A DNA stretch of 45,027 bases from Pseudomonadota bacterium. GTDB lineage: Bacteria; Pseudomonadota; Gammaproteobacteria; Pseudomonadales; Moraxellaceae. The notes below the pieces were generated by a model. It worked only from the letters and a program-made list of their open reading frames with translations. It had not been told where the DNA came from and did not search any database. The stretch spans positions 1-45,027 of the forward strand of contig CAUJHL010000007.1 in the NCBI GenBank assembly GCA_963204705.1, written 5' to 3'. This document shows, in pieces, positions 23,914 to 32,720 of the stretch (the stretch's first letter is position 1; every line of letters starts with the position of its first letter). Both the position numbers and the translations under genes were made by a program.

Positions 23914-25164
23914 ATGACGAATCTCGCCTCACCTGCTACCGAGCCCACGGACTGTCATTCCGCCCCTACTGTTTCCAGTAGTCACCTGATGACCACCTAT
24001 GCCCGTCAGCCCATAGCATTTGTGCGTGGAGAAGGTAGCTTTCTGTACACCGCAGACGGTACCGCGTATCTGGATGCCCTGAGTGGGATCGCGGTGTGTG
24101 GACTAGGCCATGCGCATCCTGCGGTATCGGCAGCGATTGCGGATCAGGCCGCCACCCTCGTGCACACCAGCAATTTGTATCAGGTGCCATGGCAGGAAGC
24201 CGCGGGAGCGCTACTGTGTGACGTGGGCGGCATGGACAACTGTTTTTTTTCCAACAGCGGGGCAGAAGCCAACGAAGCAGCAATCAAACTGGCACGCCTT
24301 CATGGCCATAACAAGGGCATCGCCGACCCCCAGATCATCGTCATGGAAAAATCATTCCATGGCCGGACTCTGGCTACCCTCTCCGCTACTGGCAATGTCA
24401 AGGTACAGAAAGGCTTTGAACCGCTGGTCTCCGGCTTTTTGCGCGTTCCCTTTGGTGATGTAGCGGCAATTCGTGCGCTCGCTGCAACTCACCCTAACAT
24501 CGTCGCGATTCTGGTCGAGCCCATTCAAGGCGAAGGCGGGATCAATACGGCACCGCAGGGATTTTCATACCTGGAAGAATTACGGGCCCTGTGTGATACC
24601 CATGACTGGCTACTGATGCTGGACGAAATTCAAACCGGTAATGGCCGTACCGGAAAATACTTTGCCTATCAGCATACGGGCATTACTCCGGATGTCCTGA
24701 CCACTGCAAAAGGACTGGGAAATGGCTTTCCGGTCGGTGCCTGTCTGGCGCATGGCAAGGCAGCCAGCCTATTCCACCCAGGCAATCACGGTTCAACCTA
24801 TGGCGGCACGCCACTGGCTTGTCGAACGGTACATACCGTCATTCGCACGCTGGTTGAGGATGGGGTGATCGCCAATGCCGAAACAGTCGGGGCTTATCTG
24901 GTGAATTCCCTGAAGGCACAGTTACAGGGAACCGGCGCCAAAGTGCGCGGATTTGGCCTGATGATCGGAATCGAATTGCCTGTGACCAGTTGTGCCGAAC
25001 TGGTCGCTCAGGCACGGGACGAACAACTGCTCATCATTAATGTCACTGCCGATAATGTGGTGCGTTTATTGCCCGCGCTGACGCTGAGCCAGCAAGAAGC
25101 TGATCAGATAGTGGAGCGCCTGGTTCCCCTCATTCGCCGCTTGCTGGATCTGAACCCGTCCTGA
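23914..25164 (+). CDS. argD: Acetylornithine/succinyldiaminopimelate aminotransferase type (ArgD), class III PLP enzyme
   Basis: 416 residues from ATG 23914; the frame is open 34 codons further up without support. Class III aminotransferase motifs: YLDALSGIAVCGLGHAHP, FFSNSGAEANEAAIKLAR, VEPIQGEGGI, MLDEIQTGNGRTG, and TAKGLGNGFPVGA with the PLP Lys. These blocks are typical of ArgD, which converts N-acetylglutamate semialdehyde to N-acetylornithine in arginine synthesis and can serve lysine synthesis. No other arg genes are near, so related ornithine or GABA-type activities cannot be fully excluded. Confidence 0.85.
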   Translation: MTNLASPATEPTDCHSAPTVSSSHLMTTYARQPIAFVRGEGSFLYTADGTAYLDALSGIAVCGLGHAHPAVSAAIADQAATLVHTSNLYQVPWQEAAGALLCDVGGMDNCFFSNSGAEANEAAIKLARLHGHNKGIADPQIIVMEKSFHGRTLATLSATGNVKVQKGFEPLVSGFLRVPFGDVAAIRALAATHPNIVAILVEPIQGEGGINTAPQGFSYLEELRALCDTHDWLLMLDEIQTGNGRTGKYFAYQHTGITPDVLTTAKGLGNGFPVGACLAHGKAASLFHPGNHGSTYGGTPLACRTVHTVIRTLVEDGVIANAETVGAYLVNSLKAQLQGTGAKVRGFGLMIGIELPVTSCAELVAQARDEQLLIINVTADNVVRLLPALTLSQQEADQIVERLVPLIRRLLDLNPS

Positions 25165-25190
25165 GACAAACTTAGTAAATGAAATACATA

Positions 25191-25228
25191 AAAAAACCCT
25201 GTCAGAATTGTTGACAGGGTTCTTTCTT
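25191..25228. terminator. Terminator between argD and the Kbp-like gene
   Basis: AACCCTGTCA, loop GAATTGT, TGACAGGGTT: perfect 10-bp stem with six A before it and CTTTCTT after it, 27 bases past the argD stop. The A-run makes it usable from the minus strand also. Confidence 0.85.
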
Positions 25229-25378
25229 GGATTGGCTCTTGCTTTTCACTTGGCCTGCTGCCCATGTGATGGCTCCAAAGCCTGTAATTTAGGGTGTTAA
25301 TCCGCTTTACAGTCAGTCAGGTCACGTTTAACAATCAGGCTAAACTCAAGCCAGGATCACGTTAGGCACAATCTGGGC

Positions 25379-25891
25379 TTAGGCTGGTATGCGCAGAACC
25401 TGACCGGGATAAATTTTGTCCGGGCTGCTCAGCATGGGCTTGTTGGCATCAAAAATCTTGGGATACTGGTTGGCATCGCCATACATCTCTTTGGCGATTT
25501 TGGACAGGTTATCGCCGGATTTAACCGTGTACATACGGCTTTCAGGCTCTGGTGTGTCCAGCGTAATGTGATCCACTACCGTTGCGACATGATCGACATT
25601 GCCCAGAGCCAGAATGGCTTTTTCACGATCTGCCTGCGTTTTGGCTTTGCCCGACACGTCCACCGTGTCAGTGTTGCCATTGTAATTTACCGACAGATTT
25701 TCGATTGAAAGACCCAAATCCTGTACCCGCTTCAACAGCAGATTTGCCATAGCTTGTGCATTGGGCTCTGCTGGGGCAGCATGGGCAGCAGGCACGCCCG
25801 TAGGTGCAGCCGTTTTGGCATAGGCGTCTTCCAGCTTGTCGCGGCCAGTCAGTTTGTCGCCAATTCCTTTTACAAAACTAAAAATACCCAT
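25379..25891 (-). CDS. BON-LysM protein, Kbp/YgaU-like
   Basis: 170 residues. The N-terminus (MGIFSFVKGIGDKL) and the end (MLSSPDKIYPGQVLRIP) match E. coli Kbp, a cytoplasmic K+-binding protein. The BON domain covers about 50-112 and the LysM domain about 118-168 (YTVKSGDNLSKIAKEMYG). Compared with Kbp there is an extra Ala/Pro-rich linker at about 24-45 (AAPTGVPAAHAAPAEPNAQA). No signal peptide is present, which fits the cytoplasmic Kbp rather than a cell-wall LysM protein. GGAG lies nine bases before the ATG. Single gene. Confidence 0.88.
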   Translation of the reverse strand: MGIFSFVKGIGDKLTGRDKLEDAYAKTAAPTGVPAAHAAPAEPNAQAMANLLLKRVQDLGLSIENLSVNYNGNTDTVDVSGKAKTQADREKAILALGNVDHVATVVDHITLDTPEPESRMYTVKSGDNLSKIAKEMYGDANQYPKIFDANKPMLSSPDKIYPGQVLRIPA

Positions 25892-26086
25892 GTCACTTAC
25901 TCCGTCTAGTCAGGTTTGCCAGGCATAAAGGCAACCTTGCCGTTATAACCTCGAATTAAAAACCATCCCTAGACTACCCAAAACACCCGTCAGAAATGTC
26001 ACTGCTTGGGTCGCTCTGTGTAATGTTTTGAAAATTCTTTTAAAAAACGAATGTCGTTGACGTGTCTCACAAGGAGTATTCAGGGT

Positions 26087-27325
26087 TTAGCTGACCAATT
26101 TCTGGAAAATCAGTGAACCATTGGTACCGCCGAAGGCAAAGGAATTACTCATAACGGTATTCAGTGTCATAGAGCGGGCCTGATTCGGTACATAATCCAA
26201 CCGGCAATCCGGGTCTGGCGTCTCCAGATTGATCGTCGGCGGAAGTATCTGATCGCGTAGGGCGAGTACTGAGAAAATCGCCTCAACTGCGCCCGCTGCG
26301 CCCAGTAAATGCCCAGTCATGGATTTGGTGGAGCTGATGGCTAGCCTTGAAGCATGCTCCCCAAACAAGGCTTCAATTGCCAGGGACTCCACCTTGTCAC
26401 CCAGCGGCGTACTGGTGCCATGGGCATTAATGTAATCCACGGACTCCGGTGCGAGTCCCGCATCACGCAAGGCATGCCGCATCGCCTTGAGCGCGCCAGT
26501 TCCTTGTTCTTCAGGAGCAGTAATGTGAAAGGCATCATCGCTCATGCCAAAACCCGTCAGCTCAGCAATGATCGTTGCCCCTCGGGCCAGTGCGTGATCC
26601 AGTGATTCCAGTACCATCGCCCCGGCACCGTCACCCAGTACAAAGCCATCCCGATCCAGATCAAATGGCCGACTGGCGCGAGTGGGGTCATCATTGCGGG
26701 TAGACACCGCCTGCATGGCTGCAAAACCAGCGACACCGAGCATCGTAGAGGCTTTTTCGCTACCACCCGCGATCATCACATCGGCATCGCCGTAACTGAT
26801 TAGCCGCGCCGCCAGCCCAATGGCATGGGTTGAGGTGGAGCAAGCAGTGGCCGTGGCCAGATTCGGGCCTTCAAACCCATAGCGGATCGCCAGCATCCCC
26901 GCCATCATATTGATGATCGAGCCAGGGACAAAGAAGGGCGACACACGCCGCGCTCCTTGCGTGGTCAGGGTATGATAGCTCTCCTCAATCAGAGGCAATC
27001 CGCCAATCCCCGACCCCATACAAACACCCACACGATCGGGATCGCAGCCACTGGCTACGCCTGCCTGTTCAACGGCCTGAATCGCAGCGGCCATGCCATA
27101 CTGGATAAACGTATCAAACCGGCGGGCTTCTTTGGGCGACAAATAGGCAGACACGTCAAATCCCATCACGCGTCCGGCAATCTGTGCACGCAATCCTACT
27201 GCTTCGAACTCCGCGATCCGGCCGATGCCACTCTGCCCTGCCAGTGCGGCTTGCCAGCTGTGCTCTACGTCCAGACCCAGCGGCGACACCATGCCCAGGC
27301 CAGTCACTACGACGCGTTTTTTCAT
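26087..27325 (-). CDS. fabF: 3-oxoacyl-ACP synthase II
   Basis: 412 residues, full-length KAS II. Catalytic residues are Cys162 (TATACSTSTHAIG), His302 (NAHGTSTPLGD), Lys334 and His339 (STKSMTGHLLGAAG). It elongates acyl-ACP with malonyl-ACP in type II fatty acid synthesis. It follows acpP on the minus strand, but a terminator lies between them, so fabF probably also has its own promoter in the 310-base gap. Confidence 0.96.
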   Translation of the reverse strand: MKKRVVVTGLGMVSPLGLDVEHSWQAALAGQSGIGRIAEFEAVGLRAQIAGRVMGFDVSAYLSPKEARRFDTFIQYGMAAAIQAVEQAGVASGCDPDRVGVCMGSGIGGLPLIEESYHTLTTQGARRVSPFFVPGSIINMMAGMLAIRYGFEGPNLATATACSTSTHAIGLAARLISYGDADVMIAGGSEKASTMLGVAGFAAMQAVSTRNDDPTRASRPFDLDRDGFVLGDGAGAMVLESLDHALARGATIIAELTGFGMSDDAFHITAPEEQGTGALKAMRHALRDAGLAPESVDYINAHGTSTPLGDKVESLAIEALFGEHASRLAISSTKSMTGHLLGAAGAVEAIFSVLALRDQILPPTINLETPDPDCRLDYVPNQARSMTLNTVMSNSFAFGGTNGSLIFQKLVS

Positions 27326-27635
27326 GCAGGGTTCCCGGAGTTGCTGTTGTCTGCGTGCTGATCGCCCCGCACAAACGCGGAGAGACTGACCAGTCGTCTA
27401 AATGATGTCACAAAGTGTGTATTGTGCCAGTGTTGACGCAGGAATTCACGGCTAAACACGGAAAACTGATCGCATCTGCTCACTCACCCAAATCGGCAAA
27501 GTGTTAGGGAAAATGAGGGAAAATGCAAAAAGCCAAAAAAATAGCCCCGTCTATCAGTGACAGGGCTACTGTGTCGCTAGCGATGTGGCATCGCATGGCC
27601 AGCGGGTGTCTAGCTCATGATGTCAGAATCAACGC
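27326..27635. other. Gap between acpP and fabF
   Basis: About 310 bases. It holds the acpP terminator at 27535-27568 and must hold any separate fabF promoter, for which no clear boxes were found. No ORF with coding character. Confidence 0.5.
27535..27568 (-). terminator. Rho-independent terminator after acpP
   Basis: On the minus strand TAGCCCTGTC, loop, GACGGGGCTA with one mismatch, then TTTTTTTGG. It lies about 68 bases past the acpP stop and before fabF. Confidence 0.82.
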
Positions 27636-27878
27636 TTAGGCGTTATTGACCTTGGAGCTGACGTAATCAATGGCAGATTGTACAGTGGTGATGGCACTGG
27701 AATCTTCATCGGGAATGGTAATATCAAAGTCGTTCTCAAAGGACATAACGAGCTCAACCAGATCCAGTGAATCGGCGCCCAGGTCATCCATGAAAGACGC
27801 TTCGTTTTTAATGTCCTCAGCGCGTATCCCTAGCTGTTCTGCTACGGCTTTTTTGATACGCAGTTCAATGTCGCTCAC
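27636..27878 (-). CDS. acpP: Acyl carrier protein
   Basis: 80 residues, acidic, with the phosphopantetheine attachment Ser37 in the classic [10 protein letters not shown] motif. It carries growing acyl chains for all Fab enzymes in the cytoplasm. The start codon is GTG, with AGGAGA six to seven bases upstream. A strong promoter-like pair lies just ahead (27909-27937) and a terminator behind, so acpP can be made as an abundant short transcript, as is usual for this protein. Confidence 0.97.
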   Translation of the reverse strand: MSDIELRIKKAVAEQLGIRAEDIKNEASFMDDLGADSLDLVELVMSFENDFDITIPDEDSSAITTVQSAIDYVSSKVNNA

Positions 27879-27908
27879 CGGAAGTCTCCTGATAGTGTGG
27901 CGTCGTTA

Positions 27909-27937
27909 AAAGTAGACCTAGTGTAGAGCAATGTCAA
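27909..27937 (-). promoter_or_regulatory. Predicted acpP promoter
   Basis: On the minus strand a perfect TTGACA (27937-27932) follows a run of nine T, then 17 bases, then TACTTT (27914-27909). The transcript would start about 25 bases before the GTG. The T-run may act as an UP element. Confidence 0.5.
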
Positions 27938-27970
27938 AAAAAAACAATCCACCTGCCCTGCCAGACCTGA

Positions 27971-28768
27971 TTAGTCTAGATACATTCCGCCATTGACAGG
28001 TAAAACGGTACCCGTAATAAAGCCAGCTCTTTCACTGGCAAGAAAACACACCGCAGCCGCAATGTCTGCTGGCGTCCCCAGCCGGTTCAGGGGAATGCGC
28101 TCGAGCATGCGTTCACGTTGAGCCTCATTCAGCGCATCAGTCATGTCCGTTTCAATCATCCCGGGCGCCACACAGTTCACCGTGATTCCCCGGCTTCCCA
28201 TTTCACCGGCCAGTGCACGACTGAACCCTTCAACCCCTGCCTTGGCAGCGCAGTAATTGGTCTGGCCGGGATTACCCATGCGCGCCACTACGGAACTGAT
28301 GCTGATGATTCGGCCAAATCGCACTTTGGTCATCCCCTTCAAAACCCGTCTGGACAGGTAATACACACTGTTCAAATGCGTCGCTATGATGTCTTGCCAT
28401 TCTTCGGGTTTCATCCGCAGCAACAAGCCATCACGGGTGATGCCGGCATTGTTTACCAGCAAAAGAACAGCACCAAACTCGGCTTCGATAGAACCAATCA
28501 GCGCGTCAATTGCGCTGGAATCCCTCACATCCAGCACACGGCCATAGCCCTGAGGAGGTGAATTCTGCCCGCTTGTGGATGCGTTGGCATTCAAGCTGCC
28601 GAGCTGGCGGCTAATGTGTTTGGCGCCGGCCTCGGTGGTTGCGGTCCCAATCACCAGCCAGCCATCTTGTCTCAAGTGCTGGGAGATTTCCGCCCCAATG
28701 CCCCGGCTGGCGCCTGTCACCAGTGCAACTCTTGGCACTGGGGTCTCGGCGGTCTGAGTCGCTTCCAT
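27971..28768 (-). CDS. fabG: 3-oxoacyl-ACP reductase
   Basis: 265 residues, short-chain dehydrogenase fold. NADPH motif TGASRGIG (18-25), NNAG, and the catalytic set Ser159, Tyr172 and Lys176 (SISSVV; NYCAAKAGVEG). It is longer than the usual 244-248 because of about 10 extra N-terminal residues and an insert near residues 58-76 (SLNANASTSGQNSPPQGYGR). The insert sits where the second beta strand and helix meet, probably a surface loop. It lies between fabD and acpP in the expected order. Confidence 0.94.
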   Translation of the reverse strand: MEATQTAETPVPRVALVTGASRGIGAEISQHLRQDGWLVIGTATTEAGAKHISRQLGSLNANASTSGQNSPPQGYGRVLDVRDSSAIDALIGSIEAEFGAVLLLVNNAGITRDGLLLRMKPEEWQDIIATHLNSVYYLSRRVLKGMTKVRFGRIISISSVVARMGNPGQTNYCAAKAGVEGFSRALAGEMGSRGITVNCVAPGMIETDMTDALNEAQRERMLERIPLNRLGTPADIAAAVCFLASERAGFITGTVLPVNGGMYLD

Positions 28769-28867
28769 AGTCTTTGCCTGATCCGGTTTTGATGCTTGTT
28801 TTGGGTGCTGATTCGGTTCTAACCTAGCCGGTAAGAACCCGATTAACCTGAAGGGAATTGTGATGAT

Positions 28868-29818
28868 TTAAGCCGTCAATGCCTTAACAGCAGCCTCCAG
28901 CTTTTGGGGTGTGTCGAGGCCCAGCGGATTCCAGCCAAACGGCAGCCGTTTGACCAGATTGGATAACACCACGCCCGGACCACATTCCAGCGTAGTCTGA
29001 ATGGAAAACTGATCGTGAATGTACTGCATGCTCTGATGCCAGCGGACAGGCTCGTATAATTGCTCCTGCAAGCACTGTAAAATGTTTGCGGTATCGGCTG
29101 CGACTTCACCGGTACGATTGTGAACCACCGGAATGCTGGGCATGGTGAGCTTCAGAGTGTGCAATGCTTCGGAAAACTGTGTCGCTGCCGCCCGCATCAG
29201 TGGGCAATGGGAGGGCACACTCACCGCCAGTGGAATGGCTTTTCCGCCCTCTGCCTTGGCCAATTGACTGGCTGCGGCTACTCCAGAAGCATTTCCAGCA
29301 ATCACGACCTGGCCTTCGGCATTAAAGTTGGCGGGTGAGACAACAGCATTGTTTGCCTGTAGATGGGCTGTTTCACAGAGCGCTATGACACGCTCATCAC
29401 TCAACCCCACAATCGCCGCCATGGCCCCTGCACCATCGGGAACTGCTTCCTGCATGAGCTGACCCCGCCGGCTAACCAGCTGCACGGCCTGCGTAAAAGG
29501 AATGGCTCCCGCCGCCACCAGCGCACTGTATTCCCCCAGGGAGTGACCCGCCATCACTGTCGGCACCATCGTCACCTGACTGGTCAGGAGGCGCCACAGG
29601 GCAATACTGGCGGTCAACAGCACAGGCTGGGTATTTTCCGTGCGATCCAGACCATCACCCTGCTGCGCAATGGCCCACAGGTCACGATTCAGGGCGGCGC
29701 TGGCCTCTTCAAAGGTCTGGACAACTACCGGGTATACCGATGCAAGCTCTGCCAGCATTCCTTTGCGCTGGGAGCCTTGTCCTGGAAATACCACAGCCAC
29801 AGGGTGCGTTGGTGTCAT
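28868..29818 (-). CDS. fabD: Malonyl-CoA:ACP transacylase
   Basis: 316 residues. FPGQGSQ near the N-terminus, the nucleophile Ser93 in GHSLGEYSAL, and the His204 region VPSHCPLM match FabD. It loads malonyl groups on ACP. GAGGAG lies eight bases before the ATG. In most gammaproteobacteria plsX and fabH stand between rpmF and fabD; here rpmF is the immediate upstream gene, with only a 230-base gap. Confidence 0.95.
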   Translation of the reverse strand: MTPTHPVAVVFPGQGSQRKGMLAELASVYPVVVQTFEEASAALNRDLWAIAQQGDGLDRTENTQPVLLTASIALWRLLTSQVTMVPTVMAGHSLGEYSALVAAGAIPFTQAVQLVSRRGQLMQEAVPDGAGAMAAIVGLSDERVIALCETAHLQANNAVVSPANFNAEGQVVIAGNASGVAAASQLAKAEGGKAIPLAVSVPSHCPLMRAAATQFSEALHTLKLTMPSIPVVHNRTGEVAADTANILQCLQEQLYEPVRWHQSMQYIHDQFSIQTTLECGPGVVLSNLVKRLPFGWNPLGLDTPQKLEAAVKALTA

Positions 29819-29971
29819 GGCAGGAACTCCTCAGATTAAAAAGCAGGGGAAACACGAACAATGGGGAAACTCAGGCAAATACCCACATCAGTGGCGAAGG
29901 TCGGGCAAGATATGCCGCCCTGGACACCCGCTTGATAACAGCCAATTTACAGGGATCAACAACAAAACCGG

Positions 29972-29995
29972 CAATAAGCCGGTTTGCTGAAATCC
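29972..29995 (-). terminator. Weak terminator-like hairpin between rpmF and fabD
   Basis: AAACCGGC, loop, GCCGGTTT: perfect 8-bp stem. On the minus strand it is followed only by TGTTGTTG, so the T-tract is poor and termination may be partial. Confidence 0.45.
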
Positions 29996-30051
29996 GCATC
30001 AGATCGGCTGTATTCCCGGTAGTTAGACCTGGTACACAGCAGAAAGCAGAA

Positions 30052-30237
30052 TTATTCGGTGACTGCCGCTACGGTAAACAGCTGACGGCCACGATAAAAG
30101 CCATCTTTGGTCACGTGGTGACGCAGGTGGGTTTCACCGGTGGTTTTATCGGTGCTCAGTGCGCTGGCAACGAGAAAATCGTGCGAACGGCGCATGTCAC
30201 GGCGTGAACGGCTTTTGCGGTTTTGTTGAACGGCCAT
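30052..30237 (-). CDS. rpmF: 50S ribosomal protein L32
   Basis: 61 residues beginning [20 protein letters not shown], the standard L32 start. AAGGAG stands six bases before the ATG at 30237; the frame is open further upstream without support. The Cys residues of zinc-type L32 are absent, so it is the zinc-independent form. It follows yceD, the usual partner, after about 200 bases. Confidence 0.96.
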   Translation of the reverse strand: MAVQQNRKSRSRRDMRRSHDFLVASALSTDKTTGETHLRHHVTKDGFYRGRQLFTVAAVTE

Positions 30238-30438
30238 GAAAGGCTCCTTGACGATAACTGGACAGCAAGCTGTCAGTGCATGGGCGCTTTCCAACATGTA
30301 ACAGGGTCATGCGCGATGCATGCATCCAGACCGGAGAAAGCTGTCCCGGATAAACAAATTTAAAATCCACACCCTGATGCGAAAATATCCGCGGTCAACG
30401 GCAATGGTTTCACCCAAAAATATTTGCAATCCCCACTC

Positions 30439-31008
30439 TTAGGAGGGGCGATTGCCTTTTAACGCAGCCAGTACGGCGAAGGGATTGTCTTCACGCTTTA
30501 CCGGTATTTCTTCAACTGGCGCTGCTACCACTGCTGGCTGGCACTCAGGGTCACCACTGTCATGACGCGGAGCCAGTGGCAGGGTGAGCATCAGCTCATC
30601 TTCCAGCACTGCCAGTAAAGCGAGTGATTCCTCACCTGCCTGATGAACCATTTCTGCCTCGTCCATCAGGATATAATCAGCGTCTTCGCCCAGCCGCTCA
30701 GCGTAGGCAGGATCCCTCAGGATCGCCAGGCCCACTGAAACCCCAACGGGTGTGCAGACCGCCTGTAGGCAACGCTGACAGGTAAAAGCCAGATTGCCTG
30801 ACACACTCGCATTCAGGAACGGATTTCCGTAGGTATCCCGCTCAAAGGCAACCTCAACGTCAAGTGCCAGCGACTCCGCATCGACCTGAACGTCAGCAGC
30901 CACACGTTCGAACTGGCTGACCGGCACCACGCCTTCCCAGCGAAAACCCTGATCGGCGGCTTTGACCGGATCAATTCTGACCGGAAAAGCGGAAGTATTC
31001 TGACTCAC
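30439..31008 (-). CDS. yceD: YceD/DUF177 family protein
   Basis: 189 residues from GTG 31008 (start MSQNTSAFPVRIDPVKAADQ), which fits the family; upstream codons are open but unsupported, and no Shine-Dalgarno is obvious. The central CQRCL, followed by a third Cys (AVCTPV), is the conserved feature. Bacterial YceD proteins sit beside rpmF almost everywhere, and plant relatives act in 23S rRNA accumulation, so a role in ribosome biogenesis is likely but unproven here. Confidence 0.88.
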   Translation of the reverse strand: MSQNTSAFPVRIDPVKAADQGFRWEGVVPVSQFERVAADVQVDAESLALDVEVAFERDTYGNPFLNASVSGNLAFTCQRCLQAVCTPVGVSVGLAILRDPAYAERLGEDADYILMDEAEMVHQAGEESLALLAVLEDELMLTLPLAPRHDSGDPECQPAVVAAPVEEIPVKREDNPFAVLAALKGNRPS

Positions 31009-31150
31009 GGAGGCGACACACCAGCTTGATAGGGGCAGGATTCTACAAACTTGCTTGAAATCTGTCAAAGCCTGTGTGGGATTTCTGCTACCATTTAGGT
31101 GAGTTAGTAGCACTTTTTCTGATCGCTGGATTTCCCGGACTTTTTTGCCC

Positions 31151-31963
31151 ATGTCTGCCATTCTCTCTCCTGAGGCGTCTTCGCTTTCCGGCATGCATTG
31201 CTGCAGTGTTGGCCTCTGGCCAGCCATGGAGCCGTTACCCAACCCCGGAAGTCTGGCCGATCAGACACTGGAGTATGCGCGAACCGAATGGTTAATAAAT
31301 TGTTTTAACACTACTTTTTTAGATTACCAAACCATTCTGGTACGCGGTAGCGGTGAGCCTGAGTATCTGCCTGCTACGGCGTCAGAACCGGCACAGATTC
31401 AGTTTGCTCATGGTTTTTTTTCCAGTGCGCTGCATGAAATCAGCCACTGGTGCATTGCGGGCGCTGCCCGTCGTCTGTTGCCTGATCTCGGCTACTGGTA
31501 TGCCCCGGATGGCCGCAATGCGGAACAGCAGCGGCAGTTTGAACAGGTAGAAATCCGGCCTCAGGCAGTAGAATGGCTGCTGCATATGGCCTGCAATTTG
31601 CCGTTTCAGGTATCCCGGGACAATTTGAGCGGCGAACCGGAATGCAGCGATCCTTCAGCACCCTCTTTAGATCCGGCTGAGAGAAGCACGCGGGGTACTG
31701 ATTTTGCTTCACAGGTACACCGTCATGCCCTGGCAATGCTGGTAGGTGAAGCCACGATTCCACGGGATGCCCAGCGACTGATTGGGGTGCTGTGTCAGCA
31801 CATTCGAGCAGGAAAACCGCTATCAGTTGGGGAACTGAACCCAAGCGCTTGCCAGACAACGCACTCCAGCCAGCCATTCACTACCGATCCAAACAGTCTC
31901 CGGCAGACTCATACAGCTCATACAGCTCATATAGACAGACAGCAAACAGGGCTAATCCTATGA
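31151..31963 (+). CDS. epmC: Elongation factor P hydroxylase (EpmC/YfcM-like) with extended ends
   Basis: 270 residues from ATG 31151. The core FAHGFFSSALHEISHWCIAG, GYWYAPDGRNAEQQRQFE and EIRPQAVEWLL matches YfcM, which hydroxylates the beta-lysylated lysine of elongation factor P; HEISH supplies the likely metal ligands. E. coli YfcM has about 182 residues. This protein has about 35 extra at the N-terminus if the first ATG is used (ATG 31226 would remove most) and a polar C-terminal tail of about 60 with a short repeat (HTAHTAHIDR). No good Shine-Dalgarno supports any start. EpmA and EpmB genes are not in the window. The stop overlaps the next ATG. Confidence 0.85.
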   Translation: MSAILSPEASSLSGMHCCSVGLWPAMEPLPNPGSLADQTLEYARTEWLINCFNTTFLDYQTILVRGSGEPEYLPATASEPAQIQFAHGFFSSALHEISHWCIAGAARRLLPDLGYWYAPDGRNAEQQRQFEQVEIRPQAVEWLLHMACNLPFQVSRDNLSGEPECSDPSAPSLDPAERSTRGTDFASQVHRHALAMLVGEATIPRDAQRLIGVLCQHIRAGKPLSVGELNPSACQTTHSSQPFTTDPNSLRQTHTAHTAHIDRQQTGLIL

Positions 31964-32580
31964 TTCATTTGCATGTTCACCCTGACAATCCCCAGCAACG
32001 ATTGATCCGGCAAGCCGCAGACCAGCTGAAAGCCGGCAAAGTCATTGCACATTTAACCGACACTGCTTACGCACTGGGTTGCCACCTGGGCGACAAATCC
32101 GCACTCGAACGCATCGCTCGCATCCGTAAATTACCAGAAAATCATCAATATACCCTGCTGTGTCGTGATTTATCTGACATTGCTACTTATGCCAAAGTGA
32201 GCAATGCACACTATCGGCTACTGAAAGCGCATACGCCGTCCGCCTGTACCTTTATTTTACCGGCAACCAGCGAATTGCCCCGAAGGCTGATGCATCCCAA
32301 AAAGAAAACTATCGGAATCCGCGTACCGACCAATCCCGTCACGCAAGCATTGCTGGAAGCGCTGGAAGAACCCCTGATCACCAGTACGCTGATTCTGCCT
32401 GGGGAGGATCTGCCGCTGGATGACCCGCAGGACATCGAGACGCGCATTGGTCACCAGATTGATCTCTTGCTGGACAGTGGTTTCGGCACCCGTTCTGTCT
32501 CTACCATCGTGGACATGTCAGGGGATAATCCAGTTCTGGTTCGGCAGGGGGTGTGTCAGGTGGATACCTTGATTGGGTAA
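31960..32580 (+). CDS. yciO: YciO-like protein (Sua5/YrdC fold)
   Basis: 206 residues from ATG 31960, which overlaps the epmC stop (ATGA) and gives exactly the usual YciO length; the longer frame from 31792 lies inside epmC. YrdC-fold features: GKVIAHLTDTAYALGCHLGD, RIRKLPENHQYTLLCRDL, FILPATSELPRRLMHPKKKTIG and STIVDMSGDNPVLVRQG. YrdC/Sua5 make threonylcarbamoyl-AMP for the tRNA t6A modification; YciO is a paralogue with weak or unclear activity, so the role is open. Confidence 0.9.
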   Translation: MIHLHVHPDNPQQRLIRQAADQLKAGKVIAHLTDTAYALGCHLGDKSALERIARIRKLPENHQYTLLCRDLSDIATYAKVSNAHYRLLKAHTPSACTFILPATSELPRRLMHPKKKTIGIRVPTNPVTQALLEALEEPLITSTLILPGEDLPLDDPQDIETRIGHQIDLLLDSGFGTRSVSTIVDMSGDNPVLVRQGVCQVDTLIG

Positions 32581-32720
32581 TGCCCAGCCACTCCTGAATT
32601 CTTTATACTCGCTGTCTTTTTAAGACCAGGTGCAGACCTTAGCGGCCAATCTAGGCCATCATTCAGCCAGCACGCACTGCCGGGAACCCTTGACATCCCG
32701 CTTTCACCAAGGAAAACCCT

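Noticed and set aside
31792-31959. N-terminal extension of YciO
   Set aside because: It overlaps epmC in another frame, and the start at 31960 gives the usual length with an ATGA overlap.
32581-32720. Attenuator or T-box leader for trpS
   Set aside because: No leader peptide with Trp codons, no T-box motif and no paired terminator/antiterminator was seen.
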